A DNA stretch of 18,186 nt from Candidatus Saccharimonadota bacterium (GTDB lineage: Bacteria; Patescibacteriota; Saccharimonadia; Saccharimonadales; EFPC-124). Both the position numbers and the translations under genes were made by a program. This document shows, piece after piece, positions 1 through 7,052 of the stretch. The notes below the pieces were generated by a model. The model was given only the letters and a program-made list of their open reading frames with translations. It had not been told where the DNA came from and did not search any database. Each line of letters starts with the position of its first letter. Positions within the stretch are counted from its first letter, which is position 1. The DNA lies in contig JAEHDC010000009.1 in NCBI GenBank assembly GCA_016880595.1, positions 1 through 18,186 on the forward strand, given 5' to 3'.

Positions 1-6
1 GACCTC

Positions 7-35
7 TTGACAATTTTCCCCTCTGACACTATGAT
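7..35 (+). promoter_or_regulatory. Strong sigma70-type promoter of the first small gene
   Basis: TTGACA (7-12) and TATGAT (30-35) are separated by exactly 17 bp. This is the best promoter in the window. It lies 42 nt before the ATG at 78 and predicts a leader of about 35 nt containing a Shine-Dalgarno site. Confidence 0.75.
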
Positions 36-77
36 CTCATCATAAACCATATCTATCCACAAGGAAGGTGATGTCGC

Positions 78-287
78 ATGATTATTAAGCCTGATGGAAC
101 GATCCGTTTTTTAAGTTTAGAGGAACATTTACAGCGGAAGGCGCTGGTCTATCAAGATCAGCGCCATACGATCCGCTTTAGCTCGAATAAAAAATTCCCC
201 TTTGTGATCAGCGAAGGGGAAGGGCGCGAGATGTATATCGATCCCGCATTGTCTCAAATAATCCTGGTGCTACGTTGCTGCCGGTAA
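78..287 (+). CDS. Unrecognised small protein, 3' end probably lost
   Basis: A 69-codon frame starts with ATG at 78, about 10 nt after an AAGGAAGG Shine-Dalgarno site (61-68) and downstream of a consensus promoter, so the 5' end looks like a genuine gene. The first ~55 residues (IIKPDGTIRFLS..., then charged and aromatic residues up to REMYIDP) read like a small soluble protein. I do not recognise the family, and there is no signal peptide or membrane segment. From about position 243 the frame is simply the antisense of conserved gltX codons and ends in a meaningless ILVLRCCR tail. Unlike the other plus-strand hypothetical genes, it has no GC-rich hairpin after its stop. I read it as the 5' part of a gene truncated at a junction near 243. 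A natural tail-to-tail overlap with gltX is the alternative. Confidence 0.55.
   Translation: MIIKPDGTIRFLSLEEHLQRKALVYQDQRHTIRFSSNKKFPFVISEGEGREMYIDPALSQIILVLRCCR
189..221 (-). terminator. Candidate intrinsic terminator at the gltX 3' end
   Basis: TTCCCCTT (195-202) and AAGGGGAA (214-221) form an 8-bp stem with an 11-nt loop. Read on the minus strand it is followed by six Ts (189-194). The gltX stop codon (208-210) falls in the loop. It also lies inside the plus-strand small ORF, so it could be coincidental. Confidence 0.4.
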
Positions 288-1611
288 TTGTAACACGCAA
301 TAAACCAAACAGAATTCCAGGCTTAGTTTGAAGATCTTCCACTAGTTGACGCATTCGTTTTTCTAGGTCTAGCTCTGTAAAATCGCTTTGCTCTAACTGA
401 TGAGCAGCAGCGTGCAGCATTTGTTTTACTTCTTCTGGCTCAAGTTTTTTGAGCTGTTTATTCTCGGCCATGGCGGTTTGCTTTGCTGTTGGTTCTTCAA
501 AGAAGAATGAGGTAAGCTGGCCTAGCTCGCCAAAATATTTGAGGCGTTCTTGAACCAAGGCAAGCACTTCTTTTTTGTAATCATCGCTGGCGTTCTTGGC
601 GCTGTCTGGCCAAAATTCCTGCACTTTATTAGATAGTTCCTCTAGGCTGAGCCGGCGAATATGCGCACCATTTAACCAAATGAGGCGTTTTTCGTCAAAG
701 TTTCCACCGCTACGCTGCACGCGGTCGAGACTAAATTTTTCTATTAGTTCGGCAATAGTAAACACTTCTTGCTCGGTGCCATCATTCCAGCCGATGGTGG
801 CCATAAAATTAAGCAGTGCCTCTGGTAAAAAACCAGCTTCGCGATACTCCAATAAAGATTTTGCGCCTTTACGTTTGCTGAGTTTGGCGCGACCAGTCTC
901 GTCCAACACTTGCGGCAGTGTGGCGTTGATTGGCGGTTTTATGCCAAGCGCCTCATGGGTTGCTAGGAACTTTGGAATGCTACTGATGAACTCCTGACTG
1001 CGCATGATGTGCGAAACTTCCATGAGGTAGTCATCAATAATATGGCAAAAGTTATAGGTTGGGAAGCCGTCGGCTTTGATGATGATGTAATCGTCAATCA
1101 TTTCTGGCCCCATTGAAATTGTGCCCATTACTGCATCATCCCACTGGTAAGCCTTTGGCTCGAGTTTTATACGCAGTGGCTGCGTGCCATCCCACTTTTG
1201 CGGATTTTTTGGCCGATGGTTACGATATAAAAACGGACGTTTTTCTGCTGTGGCTTGTTCGCGAAGCTTTTGCAGCTCCTCAGCGCTATATGGATCGGCG
1301 TAAGCCAGACCATCATCAATCAATTGGCGAGCGTATTGCTGGTAGATTTCTAGCCGCTCGGATTGAACGTATGGTGCAAATTGACCGCCAACATCTGGCC
1401 CTTCGTCCCATTGCAGCTCAAGCCAAGATAGCGTTTCTTTGATATTTTGAGTACCGCCAATAACTTCACGCTTTTGGTCAGTGTCTTCTATACGCAATAA
1501 AAACTGACCCCCACTCTGTTTAGCGAGGAGCCAAGCAAAAAGCGCGGTTCGGACTGCGCCGCAGTGCAGCGCGCCGGTTGGGCTTGGGGCGAATCTGGTT
1601 CGAACTGTCAT
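208..1611 (-). CDS. gltX: Glutamyl-tRNA synthetase with an atypical C-terminus
   Basis: This class I aminoacyl-tRNA synthetase charges tRNA with glutamate in the cytoplasm. I start it at ATG 1611 (MTVRTRFAPSPTG), giving 467 aa. A start at 1668 would add 19 unrelated residues and lies upstream of the promoter. The N-terminal FAPSPTGALH motif is clear. The HIGH signature appears as H-C-G-A (residues 16-19) and KMSKS as KLSKR (about 243-247), followed by the GWNDGTEQE region and the helical anticodon-binding C-terminal half. Conservation holds up to ...GSNVAPGLFETM, then the last 12 residues (RDRYTSRALPLR) do not resemble the usual LGK-type ending. They are antisense to the small plus-strand gene, which suggests a sequence junction near 243. 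The enzyme may be discriminating or may also charge tRNA-Gln; the sequence does not settle this. A -10 box sits 4-9 nt before the ATG, so the mRNA is probably leaderless. Confidence 0.96.
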   Translation of the reverse strand: MTVRTRFAPSPTGALHCGAVRTALFAWLLAKQSGGQFLLRIEDTDQKREVIGGTQNIKETLSWLELQWDEGPDVGGQFAPYVQSERLEIYQQYARQLIDDGLAYADPYSAEELQKLREQATAEKRPFLYRNHRPKNPQKWDGTQPLRIKLEPKAYQWDDAVMGTISMGPEMIDDYIIIKADGFPTYNFCHIIDDYLMEVSHIMRSQEFISSIPKFLATHEALGIKPPINATLPQVLDETGRAKLSKRKGAKSLLEYREAGFLPEALLNFMATIGWNDGTEQEVFTIAELIEKFSLDRVQRSGGNFDEKRLIWLNGAHIRRLSLEELSNKVQEFWPDSAKNASDDYKKEVLALVQERLKYFGELGQLTSFFFEEPTAKQTAMAENKQLKKLEPEEVKQMLHAAAHQLEQSDFTELDLEKRMRQLVEDLQTKPGILFGLLRVTITGSNVAPGLFETMRDRYTSRALPLR

Positions 1612-1615
1612 ATCT

Positions 1616-1649
1616 GTTATATTATGGCGGAAAATGACAAGCGTTGCAA
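1616..1649 (-). promoter_or_regulatory. gltX promoter, leaderless type
   Basis: On the minus strand, TTGCAA (1644-1649) and CATAAT (1621-1626) are 17 bp apart. TATAAC (1616-1621) overlaps as an alternative -10. The predicted start of transcription falls within about 3 nt of the gltX ATG, and no Shine-Dalgarno site is possible. Confidence 0.6.
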
Positions 1650-1654
1650 GTATT

Positions 1655-1683
1655 TTGCGATATGCCAAAAATCATGCTATGAT
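1655..1683 (+). promoter_or_regulatory. Promoter of the three-TM membrane protein gene
   Basis: TTGCGA (1655-1660) and TATGAT (1678-1683) are 17 bp apart. It is divergent from, and almost abuts, the gltX promoter. The predicted leader is about 30 nt. Confidence 0.65.
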
Positions 1684-1722
1684 ATCTTTTGTTAGCTATT
1701 GGCTTGATATTTGGGAGAGGCC

Positions 1723-2346
1723 GTGTTTGCGCTAGAATCTGTAGCCGCTGTTGTTACTGGCTGTCTGTTGACAGCTTTGGTGGGATATGTGCGGATAGCT
1801 TTGCTGCGATTGATTGTACCAGGAGATTTAAGCCTAGTAAAATACGTATCGCTTGTTGTTCTCCCTCATTTTGCACTTTGTATTCTTGCGCTGACCGCTG
1901 GTTTGCTTGGGATAGGGCCAGGAGCTCCTGTTCAGGGAGTTTGCATATTTATTTTTGGCGAGGCCATTATTCTGCTGGCCAGGCCAAGAAGATTTATTAG
2001 CGCACATGAGGCTTTTGTAAGTTTGAAGTATTTTTCTCCTGCCAGATTTGGCGTGAGCAAAAAACATTTTCATGTTACTGCCGCCAAGGTTCTGCTTGCT
2101 AAACTTTTTGTAGCTTTCCCAAATGCTATTGCGCGGTTTGAGAGGACTGAGAAGGACAGCCAGCTTCGGCTTATTATTAACGATACGGCAATTGTTGACC
2201 TTTACGTCAATAGTGAGTTAAGATTTTTTGAAGGCTTGGAGCTGTCTTTTGTCCGCGAATCTGAAGCAAAGTGTTTTGATGATGTATTGGCGGTAGAGCT
2301 GAGGTCTTTCGACGGCGTCACAAAAATAACCCTTGTCAATAAATAA
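1723..2346 (+). CDS. Unrecognised protein with three TM helices and a soluble tail
   Basis: I place the start at GTG 1723 (207 aa), with GGGAG (1713-1717) as the Shine-Dalgarno site 5 nt upstream. A TTG at 1711 is in frame but lacks a ribosome site. Three hydrophobic segments are visible at about residues 5-31, 39-64 and 67-87, followed by a basic ARPRR stop-transfer stretch and a soluble domain of about 120 residues. That domain contains an alternating beta-like pattern (SQLRLIINDTAIVDLYVN) and ends VTKITLVNK. I recognise no family. The gene stands alone between divergent gltX and a convergent DUF4367-like gene, has its own promoter, and is followed 6 nt after the stop by an 11-bp hairpin. 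It belongs to the set of plus-strand cassette-like genes described in the summary. Confidence 0.75.
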   Translation: MFALESVAAVVTGCLLTALVGYVRIALLRLIVPGDLSLVKYVSLVVLPHFALCILALTAGLLGIGPGAPVQGVCIFIFGEAIILLARPRRFISAHEAFVSLKYFSPARFGVSKKHFHVTAAKVLLAKLFVAFPNAIARFERTEKDSQLRLIINDTAIVDLYVNSELRFFEGLELSFVRESEAKCFDDVLAVELRSFDGVTKITLVNK

Positions 2347-2352
2347 GCTAGC

Positions 2353-2382
2353 TTGGGCGCGCAACCAAAAATGCGCGCCCAA
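2353..2382 (+). terminator. GC-rich hairpin between convergent genes
   Basis: TTGGGCGCGCA (2353-2363) pairs perfectly with TGCGCGCCCAA (2372-2382) around an 8-nt A-rich loop. No T-run follows on either strand, so it is either a weak intrinsic terminator or an mRNA 3'-end stabiliser shared by the convergent genes. Confidence 0.6.
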
Positions 2383-2385
2383 AAC

Positions 2386-3369
2386 CTAAATACTAGTTGC
2401 CAAATCCATTATTTGGTCAGCGCTGAGTTTGGCGTCGCCGCTGATTGTGTAAAGTAAACCGCCGTTTATCCAGACAGCCTCGTTGTTAAAGGCGTAAACT
2501 GTGATGCCTTTTTCTTGATAAGTCAAGTAGCTATCTGTTTGCTCGCTGACGTAGTTGTCAAGGAGCGCTTCGCTGTCCCAGTTTGTGGATTTTTGAGTTA
2601 GCTCATAGGCTGAACCGCTGGTTTCGGATTTGTAAGAAATTACAACTTCGCCAGAGTTGTAGGTAATTGGACCATCAAGGCTGTAGCCTTCTGGTTTATA
2701 GTCTGGCAAAGTTGCGTCAACGCCAGCGCGAGTAGCTGCAACTTTAAGCGAGATTGATGGCATGCTTATGTACGTAAGATATCCGCCCAAAAGTAAAAGT
2801 GCTAATGTGCTACTTAAAATTGTAACCATTTTTGGTTGTCTTGTGACCCAATCTGGTCTTTCTTTTTTGCGCGGAGCTTCTTTAACTTCTTCAAGGCGCT
2901 CTTTAATTAACTTCTCTTTTAGCTCGCTACCACTAAGTTTTGGCTTGTTTGCCTCAGCAATTCTTGCCGCTTTTTGGTTTATAATCTTTGCAACTGTTGG
3001 ATGGATTGGCGCTGGTTCGTTGACACTTTGATTTTTGACCTCAGAAGGCTCTGTATTTGGCTGTTTTACGTTTGGTTTTTTGGCAAAACGGCTAATCATT
3101 GGGCTGCGCTTGGAGTCTGGTGTTGGTTTTTGCAAAGCTTGCCGCTGCAAAGTTGTAGATTTTTGCAATGCGCTGTGTATGGCTTGCGCTGGCGCATGAA
3201 CCTCATGCTTCGGCCGTGGCGCTGGTTTAATTTGCCCGCGAATTTTAACAGGGGCGACGTCTGACATAGTTTGCATGCGTTGGCGCAAAACTTTACCACT
3301 GCCATCAACGGCCTGTCCGGTAACAGCGTCATAAACGTGTCCATTAATTGTAATTGTTGATTTTGTCAT
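2386..3369 (-). CDS. Membrane-anchored protein with C-terminal DUF4367-like domain
   Basis: 327 aa. The N-terminus (MTKSTITINGHVYDAVTGQ) is followed by a long Pro/Lys/Gln-rich low-complexity cytoplasmic arm (about 40-160), one membrane helix (about 170-192), and a C-terminal extracytoplasmic domain (about 212-327). The latter resembles DUF4367: a LPDYKPEGYSLDGP opening, central beta strands, ITVYAFNNEAVWINGG, then LLYTISGD and a final LSADQIMDLATSI helix. The role of this family is unknown; it is often found on surface or anti-sigma-like proteins. The gene is divergent from the PEGA protein gene across 153 bp, suggesting both belong to the cell surface. A TATAAG box (3374-3379) lies 4 nt before the ATG, so a leaderless mRNA is likely, although AGAGGA lies just upstream of that box. 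The DUF4367 assignment is by eye. Confidence 0.8.
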   Translation of the reverse strand: MTKSTITINGHVYDAVTGQAVDGSGKVLRQRMQTMSDVAPVKIRGQIKPAPRPKHEVHAPAQAIHSALQKSTTLQRQALQKPTPDSKRSPMISRFAKKPNVKQPNTEPSEVKNQSVNEPAPIHPTVAKIINQKAARIAEANKPKLSGSELKEKLIKERLEEVKEAPRKKERPDWVTRQPKMVTILSSTLALLLLGGYLTYISMPSISLKVAATRAGVDATLPDYKPEGYSLDGPITYNSGEVVISYKSETSGSAYELTQKSTNWDSEALLDNYVSEQTDSYLTYQEKGITVYAFNNEAVWINGGLLYTISGDAKLSADQIMDLATSI

Positions 3370-3373
3370 AACG

Positions 3374-3379
3374 CTTATA
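3374..3379 (-). promoter_or_regulatory. -10 box of the DUF4367-like gene
   Basis: TATAAG on the minus strand lies 4 nt upstream of the ATG. I see no convincing -35. The rest of the 153-bp divergent spacer holds only AT-rich sequence and the -10 box of the PEGA gene. Confidence 0.45.
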
Positions 3380-3511
3380 TCCTCTATTGCGAGCAGCCAA
3401 ATTACTCATCTCTTGCTTTTTATATTACGAGCATTACGCAAAAGACGCAAGCGGTTTTGGCTCAAAGATTGCAGATAAATAAAATTTAATGTTTTTCTAC
3501 CCAAAGTGTGC

Positions 3512-3517
3512 TATAAC
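3512..3517 (+). promoter_or_regulatory. -10 box of the PEGA protein gene, leaderless type
   Basis: TATAAC ends 5 nt before ATG 3523, placing the expected transcription start on or next to the start codon. There is no Shine-Dalgarno site. Confidence 0.5.
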
Positions 3518-3522
3518 TAAAT

Positions 3523-4995
3523 ATGACCACCATGTTTCATTTAGATTTTTCTTCAAAACGTTCAAAACTAGCTTTAAGGTTTTTTACCTATGGCGTTATG
3601 ACGCTGGCCACAATTGTTCTTACTGCTGCGGCAATTTTTTACGCAATGGGCTACAGGTTTAACCAAAGTGACCTCAGTTTTGAGCAAGGTGGCTTATTGC
3701 AAATGCAATCTACACCAAGCGGCGCAAAGGTTTATATTGATTCAACTTTGCAATCTGCAAACACGCCAATGCGCGCTAATCTTAGTGCTGGGACGCATAC
3801 AGTTGAGCTGCAATCTAACGGTTATGTTGCTTGGCAAAAAACGTTTTATCTGGCAGCCGGCCAGGTTTTGTGGCTTGATTATGGGCATCTGCTGCCGACG
3901 ACTATAAATACTTCAGCAATTGCAACTATAGAAAGCGCTGTAAATAGTTTAGCGTCGCCAGATCATAAGTGGTCACTGGTACAGATCAGCGCAAATCAGT
4001 CATCATTTAAACTGGTAAATTATAGTAGTACGGCCTCGCCAAAAGTTACTGATTTTACCATTCCAGATGATCAACTTACCAAAATTGATGGTGCTTACGG
4101 CGCCTTTGCAATTAAAGAGTGGGACTTAAATTCTCGCTATATTTTGGTTGAACATGTTAATGGCGAGACGCACGAATTGCTGCGCCTTGATCGCGAGAAT
4201 GCAGCCAATACCGTAAATATTAGCCGAACTTTTAGTCTCAATATCTCTGAAGTGCATTTTGCTGGTAGTAACGCTAACAAGCTTTATGCCAAGACAGACA
4301 GCGTTTTGCGCAGCCTCGATATTAGTTCCAATAGCGCTTCGGCGGTATTGGTTAGTGGCCTGGAAAGCTTTGTGGTTTATGACGATGACATAGTTGCTTT
4401 TGTGGCACTACATAACGTCGATGACTCTGGCGCGACCCAGCAAAAAGTGGTTGGTATTTATTCTAATAGCAAAGAGACAGATGTTAAAATTTATCCTTCT
4501 GACACAGCTTTAAAACTGGCTTACACCGAATACTCCCATCATGCCTATTTGGCTATAAACAGTGGTGGCACTGGCACTACAATTTTGCGTGATCCAACCG
4601 CAACAAATCAAGAAAGCTCAGAGATTGCAGTACTAAACATGCCAAACTCCCCTGTTGGCTGGATGAATTTTAATAGTGCTGGCCGGATTTTGGCGGTTGG
4701 TAATGGCAATGAAGTTGCTACTTACGATTTAGAGCTAGATAGCTCGGCAGCCTGGACAATCTCTGGCGCGCAGATTACAAAGCCGCTCCGATGGCTCGAT
4801 GATTATTATTTTTGGACAGACGCTGGTGGTATGCTAAAGATTTTTGAGTATGATGGCAATAACGAGCGCGACATCACAAGTGTTATTGAGGTGAATTCAG
4901 CTAACCTTAGCACTGATGGCAAGTTTTTGTATAGTATTGGCAGCAGCTCGAGCGGCGGCGCTCAATTGCAAAGTTCACGTTTAATAACCGATTAA
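3523..4995 (+). CDS. PEGA-domain surface protein with propeller-like C-terminus
   Basis: 490 aa. A short basic N-terminus is followed by one membrane helix (about 20-43) and then a PEGA domain (about 57-122). The domain is recognisable by LLQMQSTPSGAKVYIDS, the LSAGTHTVELQSNGYVAW core and the QVLWLDYGHLLP ending. The remaining ~360 residues are repeated short beta-strand segments (KWSLVQIS, RYILVEHV, KLYAKTDS, GRILAVGN, DGKFLYSIG) that look like a degenerate WD40/TolB-type beta-propeller. The expected topology is N-in with the bulk of the protein outside. PEGA domains are generally extracellular binding modules; the partner is unknown. ATG 3523 is chosen because the -10 box is 5 nt upstream; an ATG at 3532 is possible. 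No terminator hairpin follows. Confidence 0.88.
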   Translation: MTTMFHLDFSSKRSKLALRFFTYGVMTLATIVLTAAAIFYAMGYRFNQSDLSFEQGGLLQMQSTPSGAKVYIDSTLQSANTPMRANLSAGTHTVELQSNGYVAWQKTFYLAAGQVLWLDYGHLLPTTINTSAIATIESAVNSLASPDHKWSLVQISANQSSFKLVNYSSTASPKVTDFTIPDDQLTKIDGAYGAFAIKEWDLNSRYILVEHVNGETHELLRLDRENAANTVNISRTFSLNISEVHFAGSNANKLYAKTDSVLRSLDISSNSASAVLVSGLESFVVYDDDIVAFVALHNVDDSGATQQKVVGIYSNSKETDVKIYPSDTALKLAYTEYSHHAYLAINSGGTGTTILRDPTATNQESSEIAVLNMPNSPVGWMNFNSAGRILAVGNGNEVATYDLELDSSAAWTISGAQITKPLRWLDDYYFWTDAGGMLKIFEYDGNNERDITSVIEVNSANLSTDGKFLYSIGSSSSGGAQLQSSRLITD

Positions 4996-5064
4996 AAATT
5001 CTCAAAAAATGGACTAAGGCGTTTAAGACTGCTGTGCGGAGAAACTCTATGGCTAGAACTGTTT

Positions 5065-5093
5065 TTGACTACATGGCCAGGTTATCCTATACT
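5065..5093 (+). promoter_or_regulatory. Promoter of the small membrane protein gene at 5134
   Basis: TTGACT (5065-5070) and TATACT (5088-5093) are 17 bp apart. The GTG start lies 40 nt downstream, predicting a leader of about 33 nt. Confidence 0.65.
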
Positions 5094-5133
5094 TATTTTG
5101 GGTTAATTGTGGAGTCGAACAGGAGACTTGTCC

Positions 5134-5574
5134 GTGCTGATTTTTTGCTCCATAGCAAAAGGTTTTTTGATTATGTTGATAATCTTTAACTTTACTATTG
5201 GTGAAGTTCTGATGCTGTGCCACGCATCAAGGTGTCAAGCGGCCGATATCAATGGCCGCGACATAATCCTGAGGCAATCTTGGGTTGTTACCCAGAGGCA
5301 AAGATGGCTGTTTGCGTTAACATCAATGTTTTTGCCTTTCCTGTTTGCATGGCTGCTGTTTTGTTCTGGCAGTTGGTTCTGGCGGATTGTTGGTTTCCTC
5401 CAGCTCGTAGCTGTTATGGTACTTTTTTTTATGACTGTGTCATCAATAATAAAACGCCCGGCTGCAATTTCGCGGAAGAGCTTTTTTACTGGGCATTACA
5501 TTGATAGCTCAAGAACAAGATATGTACGCGGTTTAACGGAAGATGGCTGCGCAAAGCTCATGCCTATCAATTAA
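5134..5574 (+). CDS. Unrecognised small protein with three TM helices
   Basis: 146 aa from GTG 5134, which sits 8 nt after the Shine-Dalgarno AGGAG (5121-5125). The in-frame TTG codons at 5107 and 5128 are upstream of or too close to that site. Hydrophobic segments lie at about residues 4-27, 58-79 and 81-106. Between the first two is a polar stretch with two cysteines (LCHASRCQ) and QRQRW. The C-terminal 40 residues are basic and soluble (IIKRPAAISRK, SSRTRYVRGLTEDG). I do not recognise the family. The gene is monocistronic, lying between the PEGA gene and the convergent sortase gene, and ends 9 nt before a 14-bp hairpin. A 46-codon frame at 5049-5189 overlaps its start. Confidence 0.7.
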   Translation: MLIFCSIAKGFLIMLIIFNFTIGEVLMLCHASRCQAADINGRDIILRQSWVVTQRQRWLFALTSMFLPFLFAWLLFCSGSWFWRIVGFLQLVAVMVLFFMTVSSIIKRPAAISRKSFFTGHYIDSSRTRYVRGLTEDGCAKLMPIN

Positions 5575-5583
5575 CCTATTTTT

Positions 5584-5617
5584 GGTGCAAGCCATACGGC
5601 CAAGTGTGGCTTGCACC
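5584..5617 (+). terminator. Long hairpin after the 5134 gene
   Basis: The arms 5584-5597 and 5604-5617 form a 14-bp stem with one G-U pair and a GGCCAA loop. There is no downstream T-run. It lies between convergent stop codons. Its apical part contains GCCATACGGCCA, which recurs in the hairpin after the gene ending at 18038. Confidence 0.6.
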
Positions 5618-5626
5618 CTAGCAAGC

Positions 5627-6751
5627 TTAGAAAAAGAATTGCCAGATTTGGTCAAGCAGCGATGGCTCATTGCCGACCAATGATTCTGTTGTTTGGGTTT
5701 GTTCTGCGCTTGTAATCGTAGAGGTTGAAGTTGCGCTGACCGGATCTGGGCTGATTTGTTCGCCAAAAACTAGCAAGCGCCTCAATGCAGTACCGGCTGG
5801 CGTGCAGGTTATTAAAGTGGCCATCGGCTTGGATGTGCCAATTTGCAGGGAGGCGATATCTGTTGGCTCAATGATTTTGGTTTCAGTAACTTTGTAGACG
5901 TATCTCGTGCCATTGTAATTGAGGTAAAAGACGTCGCCAACCTCTAGCTGATCTAAAAGCACAAACACAAACTTGTATTCGCCTTGGTTAAAAATGTCGT
6001 TACTAGAATGTCCCAAAATTACCGTGTTGCCGTTTTGCCCTGGCAAAGCATCTGCACCAGACAAGCCGTAATGGACGGCGCCATCGCGTAGCGCCACCTG
6101 AATAGCATTCTCGTCAGAAGAATCAACATTGTAATTTACTGGTACCTCAACATTTATTTTTGGAATTATTAATTTTGGATCTTGACTAACCTCAACTGCT
6201 ACGTTTGGATCAACCGTAATTGAGTTGCTGCTAATTGCGCCAGGGCTGATGTAAGATTTGATTTGGGCAACAACTACACTGTTAAATTGTAGAAAAAGCA
6301 CCACAATTACTACAGCCAGCGCGCTCATAATTGGTGCAAAAAGATGGCTTTTGTGGAACTTTTCGGCTTGTTGGCTGGCAGTTTGGCGAATTTTTTGTTT
6401 AAAAACTTCGGTTTTATTTTTTAGCACAGCTTGTGCTTCTCTGCCAATCAGCATCTGTTCGCCTACTGCCTTGTCAGCTGCCTCGGCAGCCATTTTTTGC
6501 CGCTCGCTAACCAGTTGCTGCCAATAGTATTGGTGGTAGTACCTCTGGTAATATTGCTGCCAGGCCTTGTGATAAGCCTGCCAGTCAAAATTGCCTTGCT
6601 GTGGCTGCACTTGGTTCTGATTGGAGCTATAAATATTATTAATTTGTTGCCGCGCTAGATTTGCCGTTGCATAATGCTGGGCGCCAGTAGCTTGCCGCTG
6701 TTGGTCAAGCGGAGTAATCTGTTTGCGATGATTTTCGTTTTGCGGATCCAT
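5627..6751 (-). CDS. Sortase with long Gln/Tyr-rich cytoplasmic arm
   Basis: 374 aa from ATG 6751; a TTG at 6763 would add four residues. Sortases are cysteine transpeptidases that attach surface proteins to the envelope. Order: a Gln-rich N-terminus (1-55), an unusual WQQYYQRYYHQYYW aromatic stretch (about 64-77), a charged helical region (80-135), one membrane helix (about 139-162), and the sortase beta-barrel (about 190-335). The proposed catalytic His is in TVILGHSS (His248), the Cys in TLITCTPAG (Cys316) and the Arg in TALRRLLVF (Arg324 or 325), so the enzyme should be active. TLxTC with TPAG resembles class D-type sortases more than class A. The Ser/Thr-rich tail ends in hydrophobic IWQFFF. 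Likely substrates are surface proteins elsewhere in the genome; I saw no LPXTG-type signal in this window. A TATACT box lies at 6766-6771. Confidence 0.93.
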   Translation of the reverse strand: MDPQNENHRKQITPLDQQRQATGAQHYATANLARQQINNIYSSNQNQVQPQQGNFDWQAYHKAWQQYYQRYYHQYYWQQLVSERQKMAAEAADKAVGEQMLIGREAQAVLKNKTEVFKQKIRQTASQQAEKFHKSHLFAPIMSALAVVIVVLFLQFNSVVVAQIKSYISPGAISSNSITVDPNVAVEVSQDPKLIIPKINVEVPVNYNVDSSDENAIQVALRDGAVHYGLSGADALPGQNGNTVILGHSSNDIFNQGEYKFVFVLLDQLEVGDVFYLNYNGTRYVYKVTETKIIEPTDIASLQIGTSKPMATLITCTPAGTALRRLLVFGEQISPDPVSATSTSTITSAEQTQTTESLVGNEPSLLDQIWQFFF

Positions 6752-6765
6752 GGGTTCTATCAAGT

Positions 6766-6771
6766 AGTATA
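6766..6771 (-). promoter_or_regulatory. -10 box of the sortase gene
   Basis: TATACT on the minus strand lies 14 nt upstream of ATG 6751, giving a leader of about 7 nt without a Shine-Dalgarno site. Confidence 0.4.
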
Positions 6772-6861
6772 TAATATTTGGTCAGGATAGGAAAAAGTGC
6801 GGCGATGTGCGCGGCAAACTCTGGTAATAACCGGAACTTTTTGGTAAAATAAATTACACAT

Positions 6862-6949
6862 GGGCGAGTGGCGGAATTGGTAGACGCGCTGGACTCAAAA
6901 TCCAGTTCCCTTTAAAGGAGTGAGAGTTCGATTCTCTCCCCGCCCACCA
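6862..6949 (+). tRNA. tRNA-Leu, anticodon CAA, CCA encoded
   Basis: 88 nt. The anticodon stem CTGGA/TCCAG encloses a CTCAAAA loop, so the anticodon is CAA (6896-6898), reading UUG. The T arm (6922-6938) has the stem GAGAG/CTCTC and a TTCGATT loop. A long variable arm (6906-6921) and a GGTAGA-type D loop fit the class II leucine form, with discriminator A and encoded CCA at 6947-6949. The acceptor stem pairs except for an A-C mismatch at pair 6 (6867 with 6940). A TAAAAT box (6845-6850) 11 nt upstream may be its promoter, and a terminator follows. Confidence 0.96.
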
Positions 6950-6955
6950 AGAAAA

Positions 6956-6989
6956 GCAACGGCAATTTATGCCGCTGTTTTTTGTTTTT
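6956..6989 (+). terminator. Intrinsic terminator of tRNA-Leu
   Basis: An imperfect hairpin (6956-6978; core CGGCA/TGCCG with a 5-nt loop) is followed by TTTTTTGTTTTT. It starts 7 nt after the encoded CCA. Confidence 0.75.
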
Positions 6990-7052
6990 AGGAGAGTTTT
7001 ATATTGTATGCTGCCAGTCAATTTTATCAAAATGTATATTTTAAGATGGGAA

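Noticed and set aside
596..997. Plus-strand 133-codon frame
   Set aside because: It is antisense to conserved gltX codons, with no promoter or ribosome site and Ser-rich shadow composition.
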